Shown here in pieces: positions 1 through 9,559 of a stretch of 23,440 nt of DNA. A program made the position numbers and the translations under genes. The DNA lies in the NCBI GenBank assembly GCA_049999725.1, contig JBNGIS010034217.1, positions 32,870 through 56,309 on the forward strand. The letters run 5' to 3'. The stretch's first letter is position 1; the number at the start of each line of letters is the position of its first letter. This DNA is from Haplomitrium mnioides. Lineage: Eukaryota > Marchantiophyta > Haplomitriopsida > Calobryales. The notes under the pieces are model-generated. The model searched no databases, was not told the DNA's origin, and saw only the letters and a program-made list of their open reading frames with translations.

Positions 1-1490
1 TGCTCGCTCTTGCTTGACATCGCACTTGGTGATTCTTGTCACCTCTGTTTGATGCACATTCCATCTATGACTTGACGAGCTTGCATTCCCTGTTTGGCGA
101 ACCCATTCTCTGCATCAGCTTGGCGACATACTTGCTCCTCCGCTTTGCGACCATTGGCTCATCTATGTGACACTTCGCGACTGCTCGGCTGGATACTTTT
201 CTCTTCTCTTGGTCTCTACTTGACGACATTACTCCCTACTGCGATCTCACATCTCATCATTTTTCCTCTTTTGTTGTTTTTCCTTTGTTCGACGACACTA
301 AGTAGCATTGGCTCATATTTTCTTGACTCGTCGACTGTGTGTGTGCTCGAAGCTGACCTACATTGTATCCTCATTACTTGTTTGTCTTTGTTCTTTGCCT
401 ATGACAAGCTGAAATTGTCCCTTCAACAACAAACACACATTAGTTCATACTCTCCATTTTCTTTCTGATTTCATTGCTAACATCTATGCTTACGAACCAA
501 TGTTGTATCTCTTCACCATTTCAACTCGTGGTTCTTTGTGAGATTCTTGTTTTCTCTACTTTCTATGTTACGAACTGTCCAGCATAGGAGACAACTCCAA
601 TAGCAGCTTTCACTTGACACCAGAGCTTACTGGACTCATTTCATCTTACCTTCCTTCATTTGTTTCTAACAGTGAAAGACAAGTCCTAATCTCATTTTCT
701 GGACAAGTCCTTTCCCTACTATCACCTATGACGTAGGAGTATTCAAGCAAGGGAGAGGAAACGCACAGTTTGCATAGACTTGTGCACAAGTTTGACTCAC
801 CTGTTGATGCAACTTCAAAGACCAAGTCAGGAACATCTTTGGTGAAAGATATCTTCACACATGCGACTAAACATAGGCTACATCAACACTCAACGAAAGA
901 GCAGCACTGCATTCTAGGACTCCCAACTCTTTCACTTTGTTCTTCAAAACTTCTTGGTTCACATTTCTCAACCCATTTTTTGATCATCTTCCATTGATTC
1001 CTTTCTATTCTCTGAATGAATATATCCCTTATAAAGGACATACTTGTTGATTCTGGACTAATTCTGACAGAGGTTACAAGCAAATCATACTAACAAGACA
1101 CGCTGACCCCTTTCATTTCTTGAGATCAACCCCTATCTAGCCATACTTGCAACGGTTACTTTTTCTCTTGTGACAGAATCAATATTGTAGAGAGGCAACA
1201 CAACGATAAGAGGACTAGACTCTATTTCAACTCTGGGAGGACACACACAAGGAAGATCTAGGAGGACACGCTATCGGCACATCAGAAGTAGTAGATACAT
1301 ACGTACACATGGTAGTCTCTTCATCCATTAGCAACATTCATTTCTCATTTCATTTCTCGGTGTCCATACTGATCGATACACAGCTGGTCTATTCTTTCCT
1401 GTTTTCATTTCAGTTTTTGATTTTTCCGCTTAACGCAAAAAACATAAACAAGTACCAAGGTCCGTGATTGACCAAAAATTAGGTCCATCA
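1..1490. other. No recognisable gene; pyrimidine-rich stretch left of the copia remnant
   Basis: This stretch has no open frame that resembles a known family. The first 480 bases are rich in T and C on the plus strand, with recurring phrases such as cttgacgac and cttggcgac. A 124-codon frame at 94-468 is Leu/Ser/Thr-rich, as expected from translating pyrimidine-rich DNA, and has no motif I know. The right-hand part should hold the 5' LTR, leader and N-terminal gag of the copia element that follows. I found neither a copy of the putative 3' LTR (6410-6520) nor a convincing tRNA primer-binding site here, so the 5' end is either lost or too diverged to see. Confidence 0.5.
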
Positions 1491-1499
1491 CCCATTAGC

Positions 1500-1900
1500 T
1501 ACCAAGTATAGACCATTGCTCCAGGAACAAACATTTTTCCAGAGGAAGAGGAAGGGGTAACTCCAGATTCAAGGGGAGTAATAACCGCCCGACCAACAGC
1601 CGACCTCCAACTCTCAATAACATGGATAGACATTCCAACCGTCGTATATCGACAACACCAGAAAATGCGTCACAATGCACATGGAATAATAGAGGAGGCA
1701 GAAAACTCTATACGGGCCAGCAAAACCTGTCAAATCCATGACAACATCAAACCATATGGAATTGATGTGGTATACGTGGCCACACCAGCCCACATGTAGA
1801 GTGCCCGCGTATTTAGCGCGACTATACCAACAAAGCACCAGACCTCACAATCATGAGGCACATGGCAACTTACTGGAATTGGCAGACATGGATGAATATC
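1500..1900 (+). pseudogene. Copia gag remnant with zinc-knuckle trace
   Basis: The reading RGRGRGNSRFKG near 1545, followed by NNRPTNSRP, is Arg/Gly/Asn-rich like the tail of copia Gag before its nucleic-acid-binding knuckle. At about 1765-1805 the same frame reads CGIRGHTSPHVEC. This matches the second half of a CCHC zinc knuckle (C-x2-C-x4-H-x4-C), with a stop codon just before it and one extra residue before the last Cys. In an active element this protein packages the RNA genome in the virus-like particle. The order fits, since protease and integrase pieces follow at once. Several stops and frame changes show it is dead. The identification is moderate and leans on that context. Confidence 0.5.
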
Positions 1901-1980
1901 CCCAGTACAATGTACATCTTGAAAGCCACATGACTCATTCATCATTGTCCAACCAGAAAAATTGATCTTAGATAACCTGC

Positions 1981-2460
1981 ATAGTAGACAACGAATCTTC
2001 ACACACTATTTTGCAAGATCGGAAGTACTTCTCATCGATCAAACCTTCTTCCAGGCCTATGACAACAATTACTGGCTATAATCAAATTGAAGAAGGACAT
2101 GGTCCAACGACCATTATATTTCCAAATGGAATAAGACTGGATATCAAATCAACAATTTATGCACCTGCAGCAAGCAGAAACCTCATCAATTTCCAGGGTA
2201 TACGACAAAACGGTTTTCACATTCAAACCCGATATTTTCAGGACACTGAAGTCCTTCATATCTTGAGTCCAACTACATTAGGCTTTAATATACAAGAATC
2301 ATTCTCACTATCACCACCTGGATTGTATACCACAAAAATATTTTCACATCATGTCCCTACCAAACCAGTATCAACATCCATAACATGGCACAACCGTCTA
2401 GAGCATCCAAGCCGGGACATGCTTTACCGCATCAAAAAGGACAGCAAAGGCATACCATAG
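1981..2460 (+). pseudogene. Copia protease and GAG-pre-integrase segment
   Basis: One open frame runs to the stop at 2458-2460. Near 1987 it reads VDNESSHTIL, a degraded form of the copia aspartic protease active site (normally D-S/T-G/A, then HTIL). The protease body follows with TITGYNQIEEGHG and IYAPAASRNLINFQGI, typical of this family. Further on come GLYTTKIF and WHNRLEHPSRDML, the GAG-pre-integrase signature WHxRLGHPS with Gly changed to Glu. In an active element the protease cuts the polyprotein and the second part is the N-terminal zinc-binding region of integrase. The first residues of the catalytic triad are not canonical, and a stop lies just upstream, so no working protease is expected. 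Confidence 0.8.
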
Positions 2461-3070
2461 AACGTGCATCCACTGCCATTGAATATTCCATGCTTGGCAT
2501 GCGCATAAGGCAAACTGAGAACTGCACCTTCTCACGGCAAAACAACAATCACAATTCCTCGATTCCTCAAGAGAATCCACCTTGATGTCTGTGAGCCCAT
2601 CCACCCACCTTTATGACCATTTTGATGCTTCCTTATCACCATTGATGCATCATCCAAATGGTCAGAATTATCTCTTCTTACAACCAAAAACATGGTTTTC
2701 TCGAAACTGTTGTCCCAAATCTTGAAACTCTCAGCACAGTTCCCTGATTACCCAATCAGAAATCTGAGAATGGACAACGTTGGAGAATTCTCATCATAGA
2801 CTTTTGACAATTTTTGCACATCTGCCAGCACAAACATACAATATTCAGCTCCACATATACACTTTCAAAATGGCATAGCAGAATCTGCTATTAAGAGAAT
2901 ACAACTCATAGCAAAATCATTACTTTTGAATTCAAATCTCTCCACTATTGCTTGGGGACATGTAGTCATACACGCAACATCTCTATTGTGTTACATGCCA
3001 TTTGCATTCAATCAGAAATGGACATTCAGATGCCGAAGTCAAAAGACTCCTCAATTTATAGCAAACATTA
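2461..3070 (+). pseudogene. Copia integrase core, decayed
   Basis: Translations from changing frames rebuild the order of a copia integrase. A Cys pair (PCLAC, about 2487) follows the His pair of the preceding segment and completes the HHCC zinc finger. RIHLDVCEP (about 2575) holds the first catalytic Asp. LITIDASSKWSELSLL follows, then LRMDNVGEFSS (about 2765) with the second Asp, and FQNGIAESAIKRIQLIA (about 2868) with the catalytic Glu. All three acidic residues of the DDE triad are therefore still visible. Stop codons at several places, one right after the second Asp motif, prevent expression. The match to rve-type integrase is clear from spacing and order. Confidence 0.8.
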
Positions 3071-3254
3071 ATTAAAGTGCCCGACACATTTAACAATGCA
3101 ACCAACATTACCAAATTATATATAGAAGCTACGAATGCTCCAGCAAAACTTCAAAAAGTTGATGCACCTGCTATTGATATACAACCTTAAGCAAAGAGTG
3201 GCAGATCTATAAGCTCAAAGAATAAGCCTAAATCATCAACATCATCAAACATTG

Positions 3255-3835
3255 CAGTAGACAACGATGAAATAGCAATTGATTATTCCTATACTGGTCA
3301 AATATGAGACAGATCCCAGACCCTTATGGATGATTTATTTGGATTATCTGTATCACAGTCTATAGACAAGGATATGCTTGATCCTTTATCTGTACGAGAA
3401 GCAAAATCAAGAACCGATTGGCCCCAATGGGAAAAAGAAATAAATTCAGAACTTGACTCTCTCATACAATGACAAGTATTTAGATTTGTCATGCGAGCAC
3501 TTCTAGACATGCATCTGACAGATTACAGATTTATTTTTGTCCACAAATATAATGCAAAAGGTGATGTTATAAGATATAAAGCAAGATTAATGGCCAACGG
3601 ATACACTCAAATTCTTGGACATGACTATGACCTCACATACTCACCTGTCATGGACACTATAGTGTACAGATATATGATAGCATTTGCTTTTCAACGTCAT
3701 CTTACTATGCACATCATGGATTATGGATCACCTACTTATGTGGCACTCTAGATACCTAGATTTTTATGAAGGCACCCCTACTTATGAAGGCACCCTAGAT
3801 ACATATATTTTTATGAACTCATATCAAGAATGGCA
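3255..3835 (+). pseudogene. Copia reverse transcriptase, N-terminal part
   Basis: The frame begins in a linker and reaches DPLSVREAKSRTDWPQWEKE (about 3379), the entry motif of copia RT (normally RPDWPKW). After a stop come FIFVHKYNAKGDVIRYKARL (about 3531) and GHDYDLTYSPVMDT (about 3620), the standard KARLVA-G-Y-Q and YDETFSPV motifs. The next block, where the family has a MDVVTAYLYG-type motif, is broken: it reads IMDYGSPTYVAL and then a stop. That region carries a small tandem duplication, and the domain is then cut by about 0.9 kb of minisatellite before it resumes near 4740. The piece encodes fingers and palm of the polymerase and cannot be functional in this state. Confidence 0.8.
3731..3822 (+). 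repeat. Short tandem duplication inside the RT domain
   Basis: Two imperfect copies of about 45 bases sit side by side. Both begin cctacttatg and run through gcac(t/c)ctagatac to tttttatgaa. The repeated piece spans the region where copia RT has its TAYLYG...LD..IYM motif, so the duplication doubles a conserved stretch and introduces stop codons. It lies just before the larger minisatellite insertion. Confidence 0.65.
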
Positions 3836-3887
3836 TTTCATATTCAAGGGGAGAACAACCAAAGTGCATATGGATCTTTAGTCCCAA

Positions 3888-4150
3888 ATGGCCTAAATAC
3901 TAAGATTAGACCCTTTGTCTCTCATAGCCCAAATATTGAGATTAAACCTTTTGTCTCTCATGGCCCAAATACTAAGATTAGACCTTTTGTCTCTCATGGC
4001 CCAAATNNNNNNNNNNATGGCCCAAATACTAAGATTAGACCTTTTGTCTCTCATGGCCCAAATACTGAGATTAGACCTTTTGTCTCTCATGGCCCAAATA
4101 CTGAGATTAGACCTTTTGTCTCTCATGGCCCAATAGACCTATTGTCTTTC
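3888..4150 (+). repeat. 36-bp minisatellite (GPNTKIRPFVSH units) with assembly gap
   Basis: Units of 36 bases start at 3888, 3924, 3960, 3996, 4017, 4053, 4089 and 4125 (last one truncated). Each runs atggcccaaatactaag and ends ccttttgtctctc. The unit equals 12 codons, so one frame stays open and would read GPNTKIRPFVSH again and again. Each unit carries an AGAC-cttt-GTCT inverted pair. The fourth unit is interrupted by ten N (4007-4016) and is shorter than 36 bases as shown, so the gap size is probably arbitrary and the true copy number unknown. The array sits where the copia RT coding sequence should continue. Confidence 0.9.
4007..4016. other. Assembly gap (10 N)
   Basis: Ten N fall within a tandem array of nearly identical units. 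This is a scaffold gap or collapsed repeat, so lengths across the array should not be trusted. Confidence 0.99.
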
Positions 4151-4159
4151 ATGGCCTAA

Positions 4160-4655
4160 ACTCTGAGGTTGGACATTCTGTCCCTCTGAGGTTGGACATT
4201 CTGTCCCTCATGATATCCACTACAAAAATGGGCCTTTAGTCCACATATGCTCAGTGATTCAGAATGGACCTTTAGTCCACCGAGACCTCAATATGGGAAA
4301 CAAACCTTTTGTCCTTAATGGCCAATAAGTGAAAGGACCTACTGTCCGTAAAAGGCCACTGTCAATCCAGAAAGCACCTTTAGTCCTCATGTCGAAAAGA
4401 CAATGCCAAATGATGGAAAGCAAGTTGCATAATGATTTCAATTGACCTTTAGTCTAGCCAGCGCACTCGATGAGCAAGCATCATTTCAATGGACCTTTAG
4501 TCCAACCATCGCACTCGTTGAGCAAGTAGTATTTCAAAGGACCTTTAGTCTAGCCAGCCAATTTGTTGAGCACACAATGCTGCAGAGGACCTTTAGTCCC
4601 ACATATATACAAGTTGCATGAGCAACAACAAAGTGGGCCTTTAGTCCCCCATCAT
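4160..4655 (+). repeat. Irregular array of GGAC-N5-GTCC units
   Basis: A short motif of the form ggacctttagtcc, or variants such as ggacattctgtcc, gcacctttagtcc and gggcctttagtcc, recurs about a dozen times at irregular spacing. Its arms (GGAC and GTCC) are inverted around a five-base centre. At 4163-4209 a 24-base unit (ctgaggttggacattctgtc...) is repeated directly. At about 4432-4590 a longer unit of roughly 50 bases repeats, each copy ending in a gcactcg(a/t)tgagcaag-like phrase. Together with the 36-bp array to the left it forms the block that splits the RT domain. No protein family is recognisable in the open frames here. Confidence 0.8.
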
Positions 4656-4739
4656 CAAAGTATACCACATGACAATGTGAAGTTGGCAAAGCACTCTACT
4701 AATGCATCTAGATCACCAATCGATCAATCAGACACACAA

Positions 4740-5305
4740 ATGGCAGCTCAAGTCCCTATATTGATATATGGACTCAAACAGAGTGGCAAAAATTGGTACC
4801 AGAGATTCAAATCAGAAATGATGACACTAAATTTTACAAATGATGACATTGCTCCATACTTGTTCATGAAACATCAAGGTTTTGAATACGTCGTGGTTGC
4901 ACTTTATGTAGACGATATAAACATTTTTGGCACAAAAACTCTAGCTGCTAGCACAATCACCAAACTAAAGGATATATTTGAAATACGAGATATTGAAGAA
5001 CCTGATTTTTGTCTCGATATCCAGTTTGAGCATATGCCCGATGGTATCTGATCCACCAGTCCACATTTATGACCAAGATTCTCAAACAATTCAATATGGA
5101 AAATGCTTATGCAACGAGTATTCTAATGGAAATGAGATCTTTAGACCCAACCAAGGACATGTTTGGAAAGCGAAAGAAACATGAACAAATTCTGGGATCA
5201 GAAAAACCATATCTATCAGCAATAAGAGCTCTCATATACCTTGCAAATCAGACTAGGTCTGATATATCTTTTGTAGCAAATATACTCACAACGCACAGCT
5301 CCTAG
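4740..5305 (+). pseudogene. Copia reverse transcriptase, C-terminal part with YVDD
   Basis: The frame resumes with ILIYGLKQSGKNWYQRF (about 4758), the family's LYGLKQSGRxWY motif. It continues to VVALYVDDINIFGT (about 4894), which holds the YVDD box of the polymerase active site with both Asp codons intact. DIFEIRDIEEPDFCLDIQFE corresponds to the KKEFEMKDLG...LG motif of the thumb. A stop at about 5048 and a frame change follow. The next frame carries ILGSEKPYLSAIRALIYLAN and TRSDISFVANIL (about 5190-5295), the connection region before RNase H. The catalytic box is well preserved despite the breaks, which suggests fairly recent or uneven decay. Confidence 0.88.
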
Positions 5306-5880
5306 CCCACCATTCGACACTGGAATGGGCTCAAACACATTTTCAGATACCTGAAAGGTACAAAAGACATGGGACTCTTCTTCCCTAAAAATGCAACAAA
5401 TGATATTGCCGGTTATGTTGACGCTAGATATTTATCTGATCCTGATGACGCAAAGTCTCAAACATGATATGTTCTCCTTTAAAGAAACACTACTATCTCA
5501 TGGAAAAGCACCAAACAAACAATTACTACTACCTCAACCAATCATGCAGAAATCATAGCACTTTATGAGGCTAGTAGGGAAGGTATGTGGCTCTGACAAC
5601 TCATTGATCATATCAACATCAATACGAACCAACCTCTACTTCATTCCTCTACAATAATATATAAGGGCAATTGACCATGTGTCAACTAGATTGCTCAAGG
5701 TTTTATCAAAGGTGACATGATTAAACACATTGCTCCTAAATTCTTTTACACCCTTGAGCAACATGTTGACAAAATAAATGTCCAATGGATAGCAAGCAAA
5801 GATAGCAGAGCAGATATCTTCACCAAACCACTTCCACCCGCCCTGCACATTGCACATACTCAAGGGCTTGGTTTATGAAG
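5306..5880 (+). pseudogene. Copia RNase H domain, decayed
   Basis: Recognisable blocks in order are NGLKHIFRYLKGTKDMGLF (about 5327), AGYVDARYLSDPDDAKSQT (about 5408, first Asp), TISWKSTKQTITTTSTNHAE (about 5493, catalytic Glu follows AEI), EASREGMWL (about 5570) and DSRADIFTKPLPP (about 5800). The block around the second Asp reads STIIYKGN where the family has an acidic residue before Asn, so a catalytic Asp appears lost. IKGDMIKHIAPKFFYTLEQ is the usual following motif. At least four stops interrupt the frame. In an active element this domain removes RNA from the RNA-DNA hybrid and ends the pol polyprotein. Confidence 0.85.
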
Positions 5881-5920
5881 ACTCTTTGAATTACAGTAGA
5901 ACATCATACAATAATTGCTT

Positions 5921-5942
5921 TATATATATATATATATATATA
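5921..5942. repeat. (TA)n microsatellite
   Basis: Eleven TA repeats follow the end of the copia coding region. Confidence 0.95.
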
Positions 5943-6400
5943 GTCATGAAGATCAAGGATTGCAAAGACAATCATTTATTTTGAAAGAAATGTCTAATTT
6001 TGTATGAATGTCATACAGATAATGATAAGAGCATATTATATCAGAAGCTGACATCACTTCTCAGCTTTTGAGGCTGACTTCATTTTTCAGATAGATCTTA
6101 AGAACACAAGGAGAGGATGCAACAATACAACTATGAAGACACAACAACACCGCGCAGCAACACAATGAATTTTCTTTACTTTGAAAGCAAGAAAATTTGA
6201 CAAAAATTTTGACATTATATGACTTACACACACTCCACATACTATCATTATATTCTATTCCACCTATCAAATATGTGGTGCCATTCTTTCCCTCGGAAGA
6301 AAGCGAGAGGGTTTTAATGAGACCACATAGAATAGGATTTGGACGTACATAGCATATAGTCTTCAAATGTGGATGATTATTAGAAGAAGAAGAATAAGCC
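5943..6400 (+). other. Untranslated 3' part of the copia element
   Basis: No gene is recognised. By position this is the non-coding stretch between the end of pol and the polypurine tract. It includes a repeated phrase (agctgacatcacttctcag, then agcttttgaggctgacttcat, about 6046-6085). An open frame of 113 codons on the minus strand (6061-6402) has no known motif. Confidence 0.5.
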
Positions 6401-6409
6401 AAGGGGGAG
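6401..6409 (+). promoter_or_regulatory. Polypurine tract of the copia element
   Basis: The run aagggggag directly precedes TGTTAT. Copia elements prime plus-strand DNA synthesis from a purine run placed exactly before the 3' LTR, and the sequence agggggagTGTTA is the common plant form. Confidence 0.75.
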
Positions 6410-6520
6410 TGTTATAGAGACATATATAAACCCTATGTAAGTGGTCATCCACATCATTCATTCATTCATACTACTCACTCTTGGAGACTCCCGTGTGTGT
6501 GCGGCGCTCATACGATAACA
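6410..6520 (+). mobile_element. Putative short 3' LTR of the copia element
   Basis: The segment starts TGTTATAGAG right after the purine tract and could end at ATAACA, giving TG...CA ends and about 111 bases. It contains tatataaaccc near its start, a likely TATA box, and a ttcattcattcat microsatellite. No second copy exists at the left of the element within the window, so the right boundary is inferred only from the terminal dinucleotide. The length is at the low end for copia LTRs, and a longer LTR running into the AT-rich sequence is possible. Confidence 0.5.
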
Positions 6521-6985
6521 AAACTAGAATAAAATAGAAAGTAAAATAATAAAAAATTACAGCAATGAATAATAGATAAATAGTAAATTAAAAAATCATA
6601 ATAAAATAATAAAATAAAATAATCATAGAAGAATAATTAATAATTAATAATTAATAAATTAAAAGAATAAATAATAAATAAACTAACATAATATAATGAT
6701 GTAATATGATAATAAGGAAAATAGAAATAATATTAAAATAATAAATAATACTAAAATATTTAAATAAAATAAACTAGATTAAACAATATGAGTGGATTTT
6801 ATATACAGACCCTTGAATTGAGGGAGTAGAGTCCCCAATTAATAATAGAATATAATAGAAAATACTACAATGGCTTATTAATAAAATAATCACTTTAAAT
6901 CAAATAAAATAAAAAGTCAGAAAAGCTCCTCTCGGACAGGGTGAATAGAGCACCCTTCATAACTTCCACATACATAGGGACATTA
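6521..6985. other. AT-rich low-complexity spacer
   Basis: Almost all A and T, with recurring taataaaataat and aattaataattaat phrases. No open frame of note. It could be satellite-like decay or a nucleosome-poor spacer. Confidence 0.7.
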
Positions 6986-7415
6986 ATAAAATACTAACTT
7001 TGACAAAGAAAATAAAAAACAGATGAGGCTAGATAATAGAGTATCCAGAACAGAGGAAAACCGAACAGAGTATTCAACACTGGGGAAAACAAAACAGAGG
7101 GGGGAATGTGCAGATTAAGGGTAGGATGGCTCACTTTTCCCTGCTTCCTGTCAAATTCTCCTTGCCATTCTCTCCTAGGCCGAATTTTGATGTCACTACT
7201 TCCTTGCACCAAACTAGGCCCGCCCTCCAATGGAACCAAACAAATATGCTTTCTCGGACTCCGGACAACTCCTTGAAGTAATTGAACTTTCTTTGCCACC
7301 CTTGTGCACCAAGTTGATCAATCTAGAGCTCAAAGAGTTGTGCTAGACCATGTTAAATACAAAATTTTGAAAAAACCTTAAAAAACCCAACCGACACTTA
7401 CTTGTTTTTTCTGAG
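6986..7415. other. Spacer before the truncated methyltransferase copy
   Basis: The part up to about 7340 shows no recognised gene. A 101-codon minus frame (6994-7299) has no motif I know. From about 7340 to 7415 the sequence may be the tail of intron 2 of the methyltransferase copy, because it ends in a T-rich run and ctgag, a usable 3' splice site, exactly where homology to exon 3 starts. Confidence 0.4.
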
Positions 7416-8635
7416 GGTGATAAAACTTTCAAGAGGCATCTTGCAAAGAAGTTGATGGGAGCTGCAAAGGGAAGAAAGAGAATTGGGGCTAAAGAAGCCA
7501 GAGAACCAAGACCAAGCCCTAACATTGGTCTCCTATCCTCTTTCCTTTCTAGTGCATTGTCAAAAAGCCAAAGAGTGGAAATCTATGTAGTAGAATAAAG
7601 TTGTTATCTCTCTCTATGAAGGGAGGATCAATGAGCAAGACGGAGATTTGCAGTCTTATGTAGATGGACTCAACGTGGCATATTATCAAGTCTACGAAGA
7701 GGCCAACGCTAGACAATTAAAGGGTTTAGTGAAACCTCTTATTTCGCACTTGCAATTGTTGACATTTCTTATGGTACAACCTTCAGGAATGCAAGCATGA
7801 TGATTTTGAGCCTTTAAGAAAAGATACTATTTTTTATATGATTTATTCTTTTGATGCCACTACTACTTCTGATTTTTTGTCTTTCGTTATCATCCATTCT
7901 TTGTAGCAATTTAGCATCGTCAAGGATGTACTTTTGGAAGTATGTTGTGGTGTTGACTACAACATCTAGTAAGTCATCTTTAAATTGTTTTTTATTTGTA
8001 AGTATATTTTCTTGCAATCACTTATATGTTTTGTTTGAAAAACTGCAAGGACAAAACTAATATCCACCATCTTGGTGGTCTTAGAATCTCATATGCCTAC
8101 AAATATTGGACTGTAGGCTACTTGTTGAAAGAGAGGAAGTGGAGCATGAAACTCTTCAATCTGAAGTCTGAAGATGCAATTGGACATCTTTGGCATATAA
8201 TGTGGAGTGGAGGCATTGTAAAAACAATTTATTGATAATTTATCTTATGAGCAAGATTAGATGTTAGATCTTTGCTCTAGGTCAATCACATGCCTTGTCT
8301 ATGCTCAAAACTTGATGGGAAACTGTGTAGTTGTGGAATATGATAGACAACAATTTACCTATATTCCACAAAGAGTTTTGATAATGGTGTCTTTGCCATT
8401 AGATGTCATCGAGTCCCATATTGTGTACGCATAAGATAGTGAGCTTGTTCCTCTTGGTACTACTAGTGCTTTTGGTGACTTGGTAGCAATTTGAGGAATT
8501 CAAAAGTCTCAATAAGATTCTCTTATGGTTGTAGATGCTCTATCTTCTCAGTTTGTTGATCTCAATGACACTATTGGTCATGAAAAGGAAAAGACTAATG
8601 AAGAAACCATAGGAAGACGTACGTTTTTTATGTAA
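7416..8635 (+). pseudogene. Truncated beta-class DNA methyltransferase (second copy, exons 3-4)
   Basis: This segment is homologous to the last two exons of the minus-strand gene at 19807-18534. Shared phrases include DKTF..(H/Q)L.KKL at the start, LVSYPL(S/A)FL(V/L)HCQ, DGLNV(A/V)(Y/F)YQV(Y/H)EEANARQLK (about 7670-7730), IVDISYGTTF (motif IV, about 7755), KYWTVGY (about 8104) and ELVPLGTT (about 8442). The motif I region reads MLDLCSRSITC (about 8262), then NCVVVEYD. The 80-base intron (7969-8048) sits at the same codon as in the other copy, so the copy was made from DNA, not from a spliced transcript. Nothing upstream of exon 3 is present. About 25 codons before motif I are deleted, and many stops and a broken 3' splice site (AA for AG) make it dead. 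The C-terminal tail is a little longer than in the other copy. Confidence 0.75.
7969..8048 (+). other. Intron in the truncated methyltransferase copy
   Basis: The 5' splice site is GTAAGT. The 3' end reads ctgcaa before GGACAAAAC, whereas the other copy has ttgcag before GGACAAAAG, so the AG is mutated. The codon split by the intron (TG|G, Trp in the other copy) is TA|G here, which would read as a stop. Confidence 0.7.
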
Positions 8636-9555
8636 TAAAGTGTTACTTTCCAAACAAATATCAAGTCTGAAGTCTCATATATTTTAGTAGATTATCCTTG
8701 ATTGAGATAAAATACTTTGGCTTACGTAAAAAGTAAGCAAGGAAATCCACGATGGTATGGACATTCATGTTCGAATGATTTATATTTTGAGACAATTTGT
8801 CTTCACATGTAAGATTTTTAGGGTTTTGTGGTTATCTTCATATAAATTTTATTACAATCTTGAATAAGGAAATCATCCTTCACATGAGTCATTTTTTTGA
8901 TTTTATTTTTGAAATTATGTTTTAAAGATATACATACAAAAGTCTATGCAATTATATCTCTTCTTTTTTGTTTTCATCTTTTTCGCAAGTAAATAGAAGT
9001 TCAAAGCATCTCTTAGTAGATTATAGATTGCGATGTGAGTGCTTGTCTCAACATCGTCATTTCTTTGAATTTATTTATAGTGAATGTTTTAGGTTTTTTT
9101 AACTTAAAGGTATTTTGAATGTTGCAAGAAAATTTAAAATATGGCAATTTAAGTTTATCATATTTCTTTAGTATTCTATCTTGGTTGCTTATCTCACCAT
9201 CATATAATATTTTAAAATTTGTTTTTTTTTTTGCCAAATATTGAGTATAAATTTATTTCCAAAATGTTGTAGGCATCTGAACAAAAAAAATTTTAGGTTA
9301 AAGATTTTTCTTTGATAAAAAAATTCACAAGTGTAAAAAAATGTAATTTTTGAAGCATAAATTTGAAAATTATTTTTCTTCAATGCAAAATCAAACACAA
9401 ACTTGGTAGCGGTTCCTAGTTCAAAGTAGCAATTTTTGATATGTACTCTAGGGCAATGGACATTTTGAATGTCAAGGACAATGATGTGAGACAAAAAGGC
9501 CAAAGAATGACTTTACTATCAGTGGTTTTGGGAGACTCTCCTTAAATAAGCTAAT
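8636..9555. other. No recognisable gene
   Basis: AT-rich DNA with several T runs and no frame resembling a known family. The two minus-strand frames between 9013 and 9503 are Lys/Phe/Asn-rich, as expected from translated A/T-rich sequence. Any left end of the Helitron (a 5' TC in a TA target) would lie here, but I could not identify it. Confidence 0.5.
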
Positions 9556-9559
9556 TGTA

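Noticed and set aside
94-468. 124-codon open frame, Leu/Ser/Thr-rich with hydrophobic stretches
   Set aside because: It lies in pyrimidine-rich DNA, which gives such residues by default. There is no known motif and no supporting context.
601-640. Copia primer-binding site (gacaccagagct)
   Set aside because: It resembles the end of the plant initiator-Met tRNA complement (tggtatcagagc) only loosely, and no LTR end lies next to it.
6061-6402. 113-codon minus-strand frame in the copia 3' region
   Set aside because: No motif; it lies in the expected untranslated region between pol and the polypurine tract. I considered an antisense or env-like gene and found no support.
6994-7299. 101-codon minus-strand frame
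   Set aside because: No recognised family. It looks like a chance frame in the less AT-rich spacer.
9013-9503. Two minus-strand frames rich in Lys, Phe and Asn
   Set aside because: Composition is that of translated A/T-rich sequence; no motif.
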